This document shows positions 9,127 to 17,604 of a stretch of 64,000 nucleotides of DNA, piece after piece. Position numbers and translations under genes: made by a program. The DNA comes from Erythrobacter insulae (GTDB lineage: Bacteria > Pseudomonadota > Alphaproteobacteria > Sphingomonadales > Sphingomonadaceae). Position 1 is the stretch's first letter. Every line of letters begins with the position of its first letter. Location of the stretch: positions 186,001-250,000 of the forward strand of contig NZ_VHJK01000001.1 in assembly GCF_007004095.1 (NCBI RefSeq), given 5' to 3'. The notes under the pieces were generated by a model that saw nothing but the letters and a program-made list of their open reading frames with translations, made no database searches and was not told where the DNA came from.

Positions 9127-10182
9127 TTAGCTTCGAATTTGGCGTTTCTGCCTGATCAGCTCGGCGATGCGAACGGTTGTGCCCACGACCGATTGGCGCG
9201 CGTGATCTGCGCCGACGGAATCTGCCGTTGCCGCTGCTTCCGCGAACATCCGGCCGCCCACCGATACCACCGTCAAATGATCGGGCGAGGCCTCGCGGCT
9301 TTTCAGGATCGTCTGCCGCAAGGTCGCCAAAGTGTGGCTGCGCGAGAACGCATCCGACATGCCAATATCCAGTGCATCGGGCCGCTGCGATCCCAGCTGA
9401 TTGGCCAGCGCCTCGTTGCTATCGGGAAATGCCATATCCACGTGCCAGCCCGCATCGGTGAACAGATCCGCCAGCATGGATGTGCCCAGCATGTGCGGCT
9501 CACCGGGTGCCGTGGCCAAAAGGATGCTGTACTTCGTCTCGCGAATGGCCTCCGGTGTCGGGCGATGGCGCACCGCATGACCGGCAAGCTGCAACATGCT
9601 CAGCCCCATGGTCAGATCCAGCTCTGTACAATCATCGGCAAGCCACGCATCGCCAAGCGCACGCGCCGTCGGCTCAAGCAATTGCCCCAGAATGACATCG
9701 CCATCCCAACCCTGTTCCGCGAGCGAGGCGATCAGCGTGTTGATGCCGATATCATCGCCGCCCAGCGCCAGATCGACGAGTACGGGGACTTTTGCAAACA
9801 GACCGCTATTCTCTGAAATGGCGCCGGGATTGCCCGATGCCGGATCGTTGCGGCTGTAAACCAGCAGATCCCAGTCGCTGAACAGCCGCGCCGGAACGAT
9901 ATGTTCGCTCAACATTTCGATGTCGCGATGCCGGCGATCCGCGCTGATCGAGGCCCATATTGTCTTCAGGCTTTCCGGCGGGCCTTCCAGCTTTTGGAAA
10001 AACTGCCCGTCTTGATAAATCATCATGCCGGTCACGCCGGCTTTGTGATTTCGCGCCCGCGCTTGTGTGGTCAAATCCTGAAGCTCGCGCGCGGAAAGAT
10101 CCACGGCGGCTACGCTGCGATATGTCAAAGTGGCGATCCAGTTGGCCGGATCGGTTTCTGCCAGCTTCAATTCTAACGACAT
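9127..10182 (-). CDS. BLUF photoreceptor with B12-binding-like (SCHIC-type) domain
   Basis: A 351-residue cytoplasmic light sensor. Residues 15-110 form a BLUF domain that binds FAD: Tyr21 (LTYRS), Asn45 (ARNHKAGVTGMM), Gln63 (FFQKLEG) and Trp104 (SDWDLL) occupy the photocycle positions. Residues 135-205 form a helical bundle with the LLEPTARALGDAW and LDLTMGLSMLQLAG pattern of cobalamin-binding modules. Residues 217-345 form a Rossmann-like domain; PGEPHMLG (His230) corresponds to the DxHxxG ligand motif and VSVGGRMF to the GG turn. This is the architecture of Rhodobacter AppA, whose C-terminal domain binds haem and which antagonises the repressor PpsR. No PpsR or photosynthesis gene is in the window, so the output partner is inferred. 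Confidence 0.88.
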   Translation of the reverse strand: MSLELKLAETDPANWIATLTYRSVAAVDLSARELQDLTTQARARNHKAGVTGMMIYQDGQFFQKLEGPPESLKTIWASISADRRHRDIEMLSEHIVPARLFSDWDLLVYSRNDPASGNPGAISENSGLFAKVPVLVDLALGGDDIGINTLIASLAEQGWDGDVILGQLLEPTARALGDAWLADDCTELDLTMGLSMLQLAGHAVRHRPTPEAIRETKYSILLATAPGEPHMLGTSMLADLFTDAGWHVDMAFPDSNEALANQLGSQRPDALDIGMSDAFSRSHTLATLRQTILKSREASPDHLTVVSVGGRMFAEAAATADSVGADHARQSVVGTTVRIAELIRQKRQIRS

Positions 10183-10321
10183 TCGATACCCCCAGAGTGC
10201 AGGCGGGATGTATCTGAGAACGATATATGCTTGCGTGCTTTACCCTTAAAAAGCCCGGCAAGCAGCCCCGCATTGCGCGGCGCATCTGCATCACCAGAAC
10301 CATTCCAATGGTAGCAACTGC

Positions 10322-10352
10322 AAGATCTGCCCGCCATCTTGTGGCAGATCTT
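10322..10352. repeat. Perfect 10-bp inverted repeat
   Basis: AAGATCTGCC (10322-10331) and GGCAGATCTT (10343-10352) are exact reverse complements around an 11-base loop. No T run follows on either strand. It could be a stem-loop in the long leader of the BLUF transcript, or a weak terminator some 190 bases after the HTH gene. Confidence 0.6.
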
Positions 10353-10402
10353 CGAGTCTCTCGTTTTATCCCACCGACATGTGTCAGGCAGCAGAGCAGA
10401 AC

Positions 10403-10420
10403 TGTCAACATCCGTTTACA
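10403..10420. promoter_or_regulatory. Possible PpsR/CrtJ-type palindrome
   Basis: TGTCAACATCCGTTTACA fits TGT-N12-ACA, the consensus of PpsR/CrtJ, about 220 bases upstream of the BLUF gene. The six fixed bases are expected by chance about once per 4 kb, so the match alone is weak; only the neighbouring AppA-like gene makes it worth noting. Confidence 0.25.
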
Positions 10421-10545
10421 CACGCATTTTGCGGCACACGGTAAGGCATCCGTGCCGCCGTCTATTCCGCTGCCTGATCCGCCGTCTGATCCAGCTCGCC
10501 GGTTTGCATGACACCAACTGCGCGAGCGGATGAAACGGCGGGCAG

Positions 10546-11028
10546 TCATCGCGGCATCGCCATCGCTTTTGCATCGACCAGCCCGGCCCGGCGCAGCGCG
10601 CACAAAAGCGCATTGTTATCAAGAACATGGCGCACCCGATGAAACCGGCCAGCGCGCATGACCACCTGAAATTTACCCGTTTCAATCCGCCAGTCGAGCG
10701 CATCAAGTGTGACTTTCCGCGAAGGCGCAAGCGCCGCCAAAGCCCGCATCCGCGCCGCATGAACCTGCGCAAAGCCTTCTGCTGTATCACGCCGCGCGAG
10801 CGCCATATCCCACACGGCGGCAAAACCTTCCGCACCCACGCGAGCCCGCAATCGGTAAGCACTTTCCCGCGACATAGAGATAGCCTTCGCCGCCGCGCTG
10901 ACAGATCGGGTCTGCGCCAGATGGCCGATAAACTGCGCTTGGCGAAGCGGCGTCCAGCCATCAGACCGCGCGCGGGTTTGCACGGCATGGAACGGCGGGA
11001 GTTTAAGCGGGGGGGCGTAGTGCTTCAT
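10546..11028 (-). CDS. Conserved sphingomonad protein with helix-turn-helix motif
   Basis: A 160-residue protein. Its centre reads WTPLRQAQFIGHLAQTRSVS followed by AAAKAISMSRESAYRLRARV, which looks like a helix-turn-helix with a recognition helix SRESAYRLRAR. The rest (GFAAVWDMALARRDT and the C-terminal RVRHVLDNNALLCALRRAG) resembles conserved hypothetical proteins I recall from sphingomonads. The frame runs to 11109, but ATG 11028 avoids a collision with the next gene and matches the usual MKHYAPPLKLP-type start. No clear ribosome site is seen. It may be a DNA-binding regulator; target unknown. Confidence 0.6.
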   Translation of the reverse strand: MKHYAPPLKLPPFHAVQTRARSDGWTPLRQAQFIGHLAQTRSVSAAAKAISMSRESAYRLRARVGAEGFAAVWDMALARRDTAEGFAQVHAARMRALAALAPSRKVTLDALDWRIETGKFQVVMRAGRFHRVRHVLDNNALLCALRRAGLVDAKAMAMPR

Positions 11029-11086
11029 CCGCGATGTTAGGGCACGGATTGGGGTGTGTAGGAAAGAGCCTATGCCCCACCCGACT

Positions 11087-12493
11087 TCAGCTAGGATCGT
11101 ACCGATCACCCGAATTCAAATACCAAGCAAACTTTTCGGGCGAAAGTTCGTCGGGCAGGTCGAAGTCCGGCCGCAGAACGAGGACACCTTCTCCAAAATC
11201 AAAAATCTCATCGGCTCGTTTTTCGCAGAGACTTACCTCCACCAACAACTGATCTCGCGCATCACCTTTAAGGTTTGAAGCTGTAACAACGGCCGTGAAC
11301 TCGGCTTTCGGAACGGTCGAACTCAGTAACTCCGCTGAAATTTCTATTTCGTGGCGTTTTTCTTGTCGAAACGAGTTGCACGATAAAATGAGGTGTCCTC
11401 TAGGTCCTCGCTCATCCCAGTAAAAATCGAAGGGTTCCCGCCTCGGAGAAATAAGATCTTCAGGCCTTATGCCCGCATGCAAATGATGTGCGTAAGGCAT
11501 CATTTGCGGGCGAGGTGCCGAAGCACCGCACATCATGACCCAAAATGGCTTGGAATGAAGAACTGTGTTTCCAGATCGGATTTCAAGCGAGAGGTTCTCA
11601 GCGGGCACTGAGCCAACATTTTTGACCGACACGATTATGCGTTTTTGACTGAACAGCCTCGATAGACCCTTGTGAATAAAAGGAAGTTCTTGCCGTAGTT
11701 GGTTCTCCCATTCCTTCAACCTTCCTGAGTGGCTGCTGTCATAATCGAAACCGCTAAGTTCAAAACCAGACCGAGAGCGCTGTCTTGGAGCTCCCAAGAC
11801 AAGGTTCTGAATGAGTCTTTTGACTTCTTGTTCATTCGCTGGTGAAACACTGGTGCATTCCCACGGCGCTGGACTTTCACAGCTTATCTTCACCTCAAGC
11901 TGAGGTTGATCTTGCGACAAAAGGCGGTTGCGGGCCTCCAATTCAGTTATTTTTCGTTCATGCGGTGACGGCTCGATTTGACGCAGCCAGTGCTCCGGCA
12001 GCTTCTTGGCCGTAAGTCCGTGACACTGTGCAGCATCACGAGGTCGCATATCGTGACTTAACAAGACCAACCGGTCGGGGTCATCGACATTGGCGTTCAG
12101 AGCTTGAGCAACTATCCGATCATCAGGATCCTCGCGATCAAGATCATCAAGTTGGTCCCAGTCGGGTCTTTGGTTTGAAACGGTAGCTATGTCTACCTTT
12201 GGTTCGGCACATATTGTTGCGGGTATTCGGGTCTCAATGAAACTGTCGAGCAGACGATTGAATGAGCGAGCCCGCTTGCCAAGCCGCCCGTCATTTTTGC
12301 GCCTATCGATCTCCGTCTGAACCTGTCTGGTGACAAGTAAAAGGATTGAGCCATCAAAAATTTCCGACCAAGGCATCTGCTCGAGCGGCACGCCTTGCAA
12401 AACAACTTGTGCATCAATGACAACTACATTGTCATATTTGGATGTATCAATGGTCTGTCGCAATCTCTCACCCCCCAGCGTGATAAAAATCAT
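11087..12493 (-). CDS. PIN-domain protein with unrecognised beta-rich C-terminal half
   Basis: 468 residues. Residues 20-170 look like a PIN nuclease: acidic positions D27 (VVIDAQV), E61 (VQTEIDRR), D124/D125 (DPDDRIVAQAL) and D148 (LSHDMR) match the metal-binding set. A short helical linker (about 175-195) leads to a C-terminal half I do not recognise; KRIIVSVKNVGSVPAENLSLEI and the AEFTAVVTASNLKG region look like beta-sandwich strands. The ATG at 12493 lies inside the last 26 bases of uvrC, so it may be translationally coupled; a TTG at 12469-12463 region is an alternative start. Base composition is clearly more A/T-rich than its neighbours, suggesting transfer. A ribonuclease in defence or toxin function is possible but unproven; no antitoxin is visible. 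Confidence 0.6.
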   Translation of the reverse strand: MIFITLGGERLRQTIDTSKYDNVVVIDAQVVLQGVPLEQMPWSEIFDGSILLLVTRQVQTEIDRRKNDGRLGKRARSFNRLLDSFIETRIPATICAEPKVDIATVSNQRPDWDQLDDLDREDPDDRIVAQALNANVDDPDRLVLLSHDMRPRDAAQCHGLTAKKLPEHWLRQIEPSPHERKITELEARNRLLSQDQPQLEVKISCESPAPWECTSVSPANEQEVKRLIQNLVLGAPRQRSRSGFELSGFDYDSSHSGRLKEWENQLRQELPFIHKGLSRLFSQKRIIVSVKNVGSVPAENLSLEIRSGNTVLHSKPFWVMMCGASAPRPQMMPYAHHLHAGIRPEDLISPRREPFDFYWDERGPRGHLILSCNSFRQEKRHEIEISAELLSSTVPKAEFTAVVTASNLKGDARDQLLVEVSLCEKRADEIFDFGEGVLVLRPDFDLPDELSPEKFAWYLNSGDRYDPS

Positions 12494-14420
12494 AAACCTG
12501 CTGCGCGACCTTTTCGCTGACGCCCGGCGCGCGTTGCAGGTCTTCTAGCGACGCGGCTCTCACCTTGCTTGCCGTGCCGAAATGCAGCAGCAATGCGCGT
12601 TTCCGTGCGGGGCCGATGCCGGGAATTTCGTCCAGCGGGCTGGCGGTGATCGCTTTGCTGCGTTTGGCGCGGTGCGCGCCGATGGCATAGCGGTGCACTT
12701 CATCGCGCAGGTTTTGCAGGTGGAATAGCAGCTGCGAATTCGTCGGCAGCGTCTTCTCGCGGCCATCGGGGAAATGGAACACTTCGCGGCCCTCGCGCCC
12801 GTGATGCGGACCCTTGGCGATGCCGATCACCGGCACATCATCAATGCCCAATTCGCCCAGCACCGATTGCACGCTCGACATCTGGCCCTTGCCCCCGTCA
12901 ATCAGGACAAGGTCAGGCCACACGCCTTCCCGCTCACGGTCGGGATCATCCTTCATCGCGCGGGTAAAGCGGCGCTCCATCACTTCGCGCATCATGCCGA
13001 AGTCGTCATCGGTCTGCGCGGTCTTGATGTTGAATTTGCGGTATTGCGATTTCTCGAAACCCTCTGGCCCGGCAACCACCATCGCGCCGACCGCTTTGGC
13101 GCCCTGTATGTGCGAATTGTCATACACCTCGACCCGCTCTGGCGGCGCATCAAGTTCGAGGAATTCCGCCATTTCGCGGCCGATTTTTGCCCGCGTGCCG
13201 CGTTCTGCCAGCCGCCGCTCCAGCGCCTCGACAGCGTTTCTGCTTGCCTGCTCCATCAACCGCCGCCGGTCGCCGCGCTGGGGTACGGACAGGACCACCT
13301 TCTTCTCTGCCACTTCGGATAATGCCGCTTCGATCAGGCCGCTTTCAGGCAGCGCGCGATCGACCAGAACGGTCGCTGGCGGCGGCACTTCTTCGTAAAA
13401 TTGCAGCATCACGTTGGAGAGGACCTGATCCTCCTCCACGTCCTTTGTGTGGCTGGGGAAGAAAGCGCGGTGGCCCCAGTTTTGCCCGCCGCGTATAAAG
13501 AACGCCTGTACCGCGATGTGGCCGCCCTTTGCCGAAAGCGCGAATACATCTGCGTCCCCGACCCCGCTGGCGTTGATTGCCTGACTGCCCTGGATAAATG
13601 TCGCCGCGCGCAGCCGATCACGCAGGATCGCAGCGGTTTCAAAATCCAGATCCTGTGCGGCTTTGGCCATCTGCTTTTCAAGATCAGCCTGAACCTGCCC
13701 CGATTTGCCAGCGAGGAAATCCTTCGCCTGCTTCACCAGCTTTTCGTAATCATCCTCGCTGATGCGTCCCACGCACGGCGCGGAGCAGCGTTTGATTTGA
13801 TAAAGCAGGCAGGGCCGGTCGCGATTGTTGAAAAAGCTGTCGGTGCAATTCCTCAGCAGGAACAGCTTTTGCAGCGCATTAAGCGTGGTGTTGACGCTGC
13901 CCGCGCTGGCAAACGGGCCGTAATAATTCCCCTTCGCCTTGCGCGCGCCGCGGTGTTTGTGGATGCGCGGGAAAGCATGATCGGCGCGCAGGAGGATAAA
14001 CGGAAAGCTCTTGTCATCGCGCAGCAGCACGTTGAACGGCGGGCGAAACCGCTTGATCAATTGCGCCTCGAGCAGCAGCGCCTCGGCCTCGGAATTGGTG
14101 GTGATGATCTCCATGCTGCGGCACTGGCTGACCATGCGTTGCAGCCGCCCTGTCAGGCCGCTCACCTGCGTGTAATTCGCCACCCGCGCCTTTAGGGACC
14201 GCGCCTTGCCGACATACAGCACATCGCCGCGCGCATCGATCATGCGGTATACGCCGGGCACAGGTTTCAACGTCTTTACCGTATCGCGGATCGCCTCAAC
14301 CCCCGCTTCAAGGTTCGGCTGAGCACGCGACACGGTGTAGGCCGCGCGCTCTTCATTAAAGCGCTCGGCCCCTCCGGGATTATGGGGTGTGCCAGCCGGG
14401 GTTTTAGCCATCGCCATCAA
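12468..14420 (-). CDS. uvrC: Excinuclease ABC subunit C
   Basis: A 650-residue nucleotide-excision repair nuclease that makes both incisions with UvrB. In order: GIY-YIG domain (PGVYRMIDARGDVLYVGKARSLKARV, about 53-80), the Cys cluster CLLYQIKRCSAPCVG near 210, the UVR domain (KQMAKAAQDLDFETAAILRDRL), the RNase H-like C-terminal nuclease with VYDNSHIQGAKAVGAMVV and VLIDGGKGQ, and two helix-hairpin-helix motifs ending IPGIGPARKRALLLHFG and APGVSEKVAQQVYDFY. ATGs at residues 1, 2 and 4 are all possible. The PIN-domain gene starts within its last codons. Confidence 0.97.
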   Translation of the reverse strand: MMAMAKTPAGTPHNPGGAERFNEERAAYTVSRAQPNLEAGVEAIRDTVKTLKPVPGVYRMIDARGDVLYVGKARSLKARVANYTQVSGLTGRLQRMVSQCRSMEIITTNSEAEALLLEAQLIKRFRPPFNVLLRDDKSFPFILLRADHAFPRIHKHRGARKAKGNYYGPFASAGSVNTTLNALQKLFLLRNCTDSFFNNRDRPCLLYQIKRCSAPCVGRISEDDYEKLVKQAKDFLAGKSGQVQADLEKQMAKAAQDLDFETAAILRDRLRAATFIQGSQAINASGVGDADVFALSAKGGHIAVQAFFIRGGQNWGHRAFFPSHTKDVEEDQVLSNVMLQFYEEVPPPATVLVDRALPESGLIEAALSEVAEKKVVLSVPQRGDRRRLMEQASRNAVEALERRLAERGTRAKIGREMAEFLELDAPPERVEVYDNSHIQGAKAVGAMVVAGPEGFEKSQYRKFNIKTAQTDDDFGMMREVMERRFTRAMKDDPDREREGVWPDLVLIDGGKGQMSSVQSVLGELGIDDVPVIGIAKGPHHGREGREVFHFPDGREKTLPTNSQLLFHLQNLRDEVHRYAIGAHRAKRSKAITASPLDEIPGIGPARKRALLLHFGTASKVRAASLEDLQRAPGVSEKVAQQVYDFYHAGG

Positions 14421-14627
14421 ATAGGGCGCTCACGCACGAGATGGAAGCACCAGAGTTCAAACGCCCACAAAAGACGGCCAGAGGCGAAGATCAGACAAAT
14501 CGAGCGGAATCGACCAAAAAATACAATACTGACGCACTCTATTGTCATTTAACGATCAAATCAGATGAACTGACAAATATAAAAATAATAACGGGTTGCC
14601 TAAAACTGATTAACAGGAGGCAATCGC

Positions 14628-16106
14628 ATGAGTAATTCAGAACACCATGGTATGAAGCCATTAGAGGGGCTTTCGCCATATTGTCGCATGAGCCAATATG
14701 GCGAGAATGATGACGGCGACCGGGATGATCGTTTCGGCCGATTGTTTGGCGATCTTGCCCCCAATTACACGCGGCCCGACATTCTCATCGAAACCGGCAA
14801 GGCCGGCGGCAATATGGAAGACCCCGATGACAAGGGGCGGACCGACAGCGTACCTGTCGGCATGGTGTTTTTTGGTCAGTTCGTAGACCACGATATCACA
14901 CTGGACGCGTCCACCACGTTCGACAGCGTGATCGACAATCCGGGCGAAATTGCGAATGTCCGCACGCCCACGCTGGATCTGGATTGCATATATGGGCTCG
15001 GGCCGGAGGCGCAGCCATACCTGTTTAATCAGGACCGTATTGGCAACAAGCCGGGGCCGTTTGCGGGCGTAAAGCTGTTGACCGGTGCAGATAATCCCGG
15101 TCAAGCGGGCCTTTACGAACATGATCTGTTCCGCGCGCCCGATCCCAACAACCGGGCGATCATCGGCGATCCGCGCAACGATGAAAACCGCATCATCAGC
15201 CAGATCCAACTGGCAATCATCCGGTTCCACAATCACGTGGCGCAAACGCTCTACGATGAAAGCATGGCCGATCCCGATGCCGAAACACTGGAAGGGCATG
15301 ACCTGTACGAAGCGGCGCGGCGAACCACCACGTGGCATTATCAATGGGCCGTGGTGAACGATCTGCTTACCGATATGTGCGGCAAACCGGTGGTCGAGCG
15401 CATTCTTGGCTGCGGACGCGAATATTATTGCGGCCATGTTCCGTTGATCCCGGTGGAATTTTCAGTCGCGGCTTACCGGTTCGGCCATTCCATGATTCCG
15501 ATGAAAATTCAGGTCCAGAAAAACGGCAACCGGTTTGAACTGTTCGGTACGAAACTTGGCCGCGGTTTCGGCCCTCTCACCGACCCTGATGCAGTCGTCG
15601 ACTGGCACGAGCTTTTGTTCACGCCGGAAAACCGCACGGTAGAGCGCGCGCAAAAACTGGATACGCTGCTTGCGGGCGATCTGCTCGATCTGCCTTTTGT
15701 GGATGGCAATGCGGCGGAAAAATCGCTCGCCACTCGCAATCTGCTGCGCGGTAATGCTTTTCTTTTGCCCGCTGGCGAGAAGATCGCTGAATTGATGGGT
15801 ATCGATCAGGCCGACATCAACAAAGTCGTCAAGAAAGCCAATGACATCAACAGCGATTTTGGTGACGAAGGCATACCGCTGTGGCTGTATCTGCTCGCCG
15901 AAGCCGAGGTGATTGGCCGCGCCGAAGTGGGCGGTGGAACCAAGAAAGGCGAAGGCTTGGGCCCGGTAGGCGCGACCATCGTGGCCGAGGTTCTCATCGG
16001 TCTTCTTGAACTGGACGATCATTCCTATCTCGGCGCGAACCGCAATTGGGCCCCGCGCGCCGAATGGAACACGCTTGGCAAACTTGTGACGGTGGCCCAG
16101 CCCTGA
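14628..16106 (+). CDS. Animal-type haem peroxidase (peroxidase-cyclooxygenase superfamily)
   Basis: A 492-residue haem peroxidase. All key positions of the animal family can be read: Gln84, Asp87 and distal His88 in FGQFVDHDITLD; Arg183 and Glu186 in GDPRNDEN (the RxxE of myeloperoxidase, where Asp and Glu can form haem ester links); proximal His287 in YRFGHSMIP. There is no signal peptide or transmembrane segment, so secretion would need another route. A near-consensus AGGAGG eight bases before ATG 14628 predicts strong translation. The 207-base region between it and divergent uvrC is notably A/T-rich and must hold both promoters. A hairpin terminator follows. Substrate is unknown; bromide, iodide, thiocyanate, fatty acids or phenols are options for this family. 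Confidence 0.88.
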   Translation: MSNSEHHGMKPLEGLSPYCRMSQYGENDDGDRDDRFGRLFGDLAPNYTRPDILIETGKAGGNMEDPDDKGRTDSVPVGMVFFGQFVDHDITLDASTTFDSVIDNPGEIANVRTPTLDLDCIYGLGPEAQPYLFNQDRIGNKPGPFAGVKLLTGADNPGQAGLYEHDLFRAPDPNNRAIIGDPRNDENRIISQIQLAIIRFHNHVAQTLYDESMADPDAETLEGHDLYEAARRTTTWHYQWAVVNDLLTDMCGKPVVERILGCGREYYCGHVPLIPVEFSVAAYRFGHSMIPMKIQVQKNGNRFELFGTKLGRGFGPLTDPDAVVDWHELLFTPENRTVERAQKLDTLLAGDLLDLPFVDGNAAEKSLATRNLLRGNAFLLPAGEKIAELMGIDQADINKVVKKANDINSDFGDEGIPLWLYLLAEAEVIGRAEVGGGTKKGEGLGPVGATIVAEVLIGLLELDDHSYLGANRNWAPRAEWNTLGKLVTVAQP

Positions 16107-16123
16107 ACGGCCTGCGTTGCAGT

Positions 16124-16173
16124 GAGCGGAGCGGAACACAGCCGGCCCCGGCGTGTTCTGCTCCGCTCTTTTT
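16124..16173 (+). terminator. Rho-independent terminator after the peroxidase gene
   Basis: A 16-base arm (16124-16139) pairs with 16153-16168 with one G-T wobble, followed by TTTTT. It shows that the peroxidase is a single-gene unit and that the next gene begins after it. Confidence 0.88.
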
Positions 16174-16221
16174 GTGGTTTCAGCAATTGGCATTCATCCG
16201 CTGCACGCCTATCGGATCGAA

Positions 16222-17439
16222 ATGGCCGCTTCCCCAACATCCTATGACGCAATCATCCTTGGCGCAGGTGCAGCCGGCCTGATGGCCGCCGCGCGCGCAG
16301 GTCAAAAAGGCATGCGTGTCGCAGTGCTGGAAAAGGCCGATAAGCCAGGCAAGAAGATCCTGATCTCTGGCGGCGGGCGCTGCAATTTCACCAATGTAAA
16401 TGCTGGTCCGGGCAATTTCCTGTCCGACAATCCGCATTTCGCCAAATCCGCCCTCGCCCGTTACACCGCGCAAAACTTCATCGATCTTGTGAATGCCCAT
16501 GGCATCACCTGGCATGAAAAGACGCTGGGTCAGCTGTTCTGCGATGGCTCTGCGAAACAGATCGTGCAGATGCTGCTGGATGAATGTCCGGATGATAGAG
16601 TGGATGTCATTTGCGAGGCAGAGGTTACGGCTGTCGAACACGAGGATAACCGGTTCGCTGTGATGGCCAGCGGCCAGATATTCACGGCCCCAAAACTGGT
16701 GATAGCAACCGGCGGACCATCGATCCCGAAAATGGGTGCGAGCAGCTTTGCCTATGATCTCGCGCGCCAATTCGGGCTGAAAGTGGTCGAACCGCGCCCC
16801 GCGCTGGTGCCGCTGACGCTGGGCGGAGATGATGTGCTTTTCCGCGAACTATCGGGGGTGTCCGCTCCGGTTTCGGCGCGCGCTGGCAGTGGCAAAAAGA
16901 AAGCGGAATTCGCCGAAGCTGCGCTGTTCACGCATAAAGGGCTATCGGGACCCGCGATCCTGCAAATCTCGTCCTATTGGCGCCACGGCGAAGAGATCGG
17001 CATCACTTTCCTTCCCGAAGCGGACGCAGAATGGCTGATCGGTTTGAAAAAAGATTACCCGCGCGCCAACTTGCGAACCGTGCTGCGCCATCATCTGCCG
17101 GACCGGCTTGCCGATGCATTGGCCGACCGTATCGGCATCGAAACGGAATTCAGCAACGTGCCGGACAAAGCCTTGCGCCTCGCCGGTCAGCAATTGGCCG
17201 ATTGGCGCTTTACTCCCAACGGGACAGAAGGCTTTGCCAAAGCAGAAGTAACCATCGGCGGCATTTCAACCGCTGAATTGTCATCACAAACCATGGAGGC
17301 CAAGAAAGTGCCCGGGCTCTATGCGATAGGCGAAGCAGTGGATGTCACCGGATGGCTCGGCGGGTATAATTTCCAATGGGCCTGGGCGAGCGGCGCGGCT
17401 GCGGCTGAGGCCATGTCAGACCCTGCGCGCGTGAAATAA
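16222..17439 (+). CDS. BaiN/YhiN-like NAD(P)/FAD-dependent flavoprotein
   Basis: A 405-residue flavoprotein of the HI0933 family. The dinucleotide motif GAGAAGLMAAARAG is at residues 14-27, followed by VLEKADKPGKKILISGGGRCNFTN, the family signature. The C-terminal FAD segment is VPGLYAIGEAVDVTGWLGGYNFQWAWASG. The frame is open back to 16153 but that extension encodes the upstream terminator hairpin, so ATG 16222 (MAASPTSYDAIILGAG) is chosen. Family members are flavin oxidoreductases of mostly unknown substrate; BaiN acts on bile acid intermediates in clostridia, which need not apply here. Confidence 0.9.
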   Translation: MAASPTSYDAIILGAGAAGLMAAARAGQKGMRVAVLEKADKPGKKILISGGGRCNFTNVNAGPGNFLSDNPHFAKSALARYTAQNFIDLVNAHGITWHEKTLGQLFCDGSAKQIVQMLLDECPDDRVDVICEAEVTAVEHEDNRFAVMASGQIFTAPKLVIATGGPSIPKMGASSFAYDLARQFGLKVVEPRPALVPLTLGGDDVLFRELSGVSAPVSARAGSGKKKAEFAEAALFTHKGLSGPAILQISSYWRHGEEIGITFLPEADAEWLIGLKKDYPRANLRTVLRHHLPDRLADALADRIGIETEFSNVPDKALRLAGQQLADWRFTPNGTEGFAKAEVTIGGISTAELSSQTMEAKKVPGLYAIGEAVDVTGWLGGYNFQWAWASGAAAAEAMSDPARVK

Positions 17440-17494
17440 TGTTACACGGAAACGTTAAGAATCGTAACACTTACGCCCGCTAGGGTTGTAACAA
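17440..17494. promoter_or_regulatory. Cluster of GTAAC/GTTAC half-sites upstream of the wax-ester synthase
   Basis: TGTTAC (17440-17445) and GTAACA (17464-17469) form an inverted pair, and a further TTGTAACAA palindrome lies at 17486-17494, all within 55 bases and 110-165 bases before the wax-ester synthase start. This could be an operator of a TetR- or GntR-type regulator. It is a pattern only; no known consensus is claimed. Confidence 0.3.
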
Positions 17495-17604
17495 GACTGA
17501 AACCCGCTTACCCCTCGGTCATAGAGCCAAAAGGCCAGGTCACCCTCGAGCTGCGTGAGCATACAAGATGCCGCGGCGGGGCACCAGGACAGCGGGAGAG
17601 AACC

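Larger units (their letters stand above)
10183..10545. other. Intergenic region upstream of the BLUF gene
   Basis: About 360 bases with no gene I can support. It contains a perfect 10-bp inverted repeat (10322-10352) and one PpsR-like palindrome (10403-10420), listed separately. The short open frames here have no family resemblance. It is the leader of the BLUF gene (minus strand) and the trailer of the HTH gene. Confidence 0.6.

Noticed and set aside
10416..10988. 190-residue minus-strand frame overlapping the HTH gene
   Set aside because: Arg/Trp/Cys-rich translation typical of a wrong frame of G+C-rich coding DNA; the overlapping HTH frame is conserved-looking.
12774..13398. Long plus-strand frames inside uvrC
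   Set aside because: Antisense to clear UvrC domains; no family likeness; expected in G+C-rich DNA.
14441..14635. 64-residue open frame upstream of the peroxidase gene
   Set aside because: Low-complexity, A/T-rich, no ribosome site, overlaps the strong ribosome site and start of the peroxidase gene; more likely promoter region.
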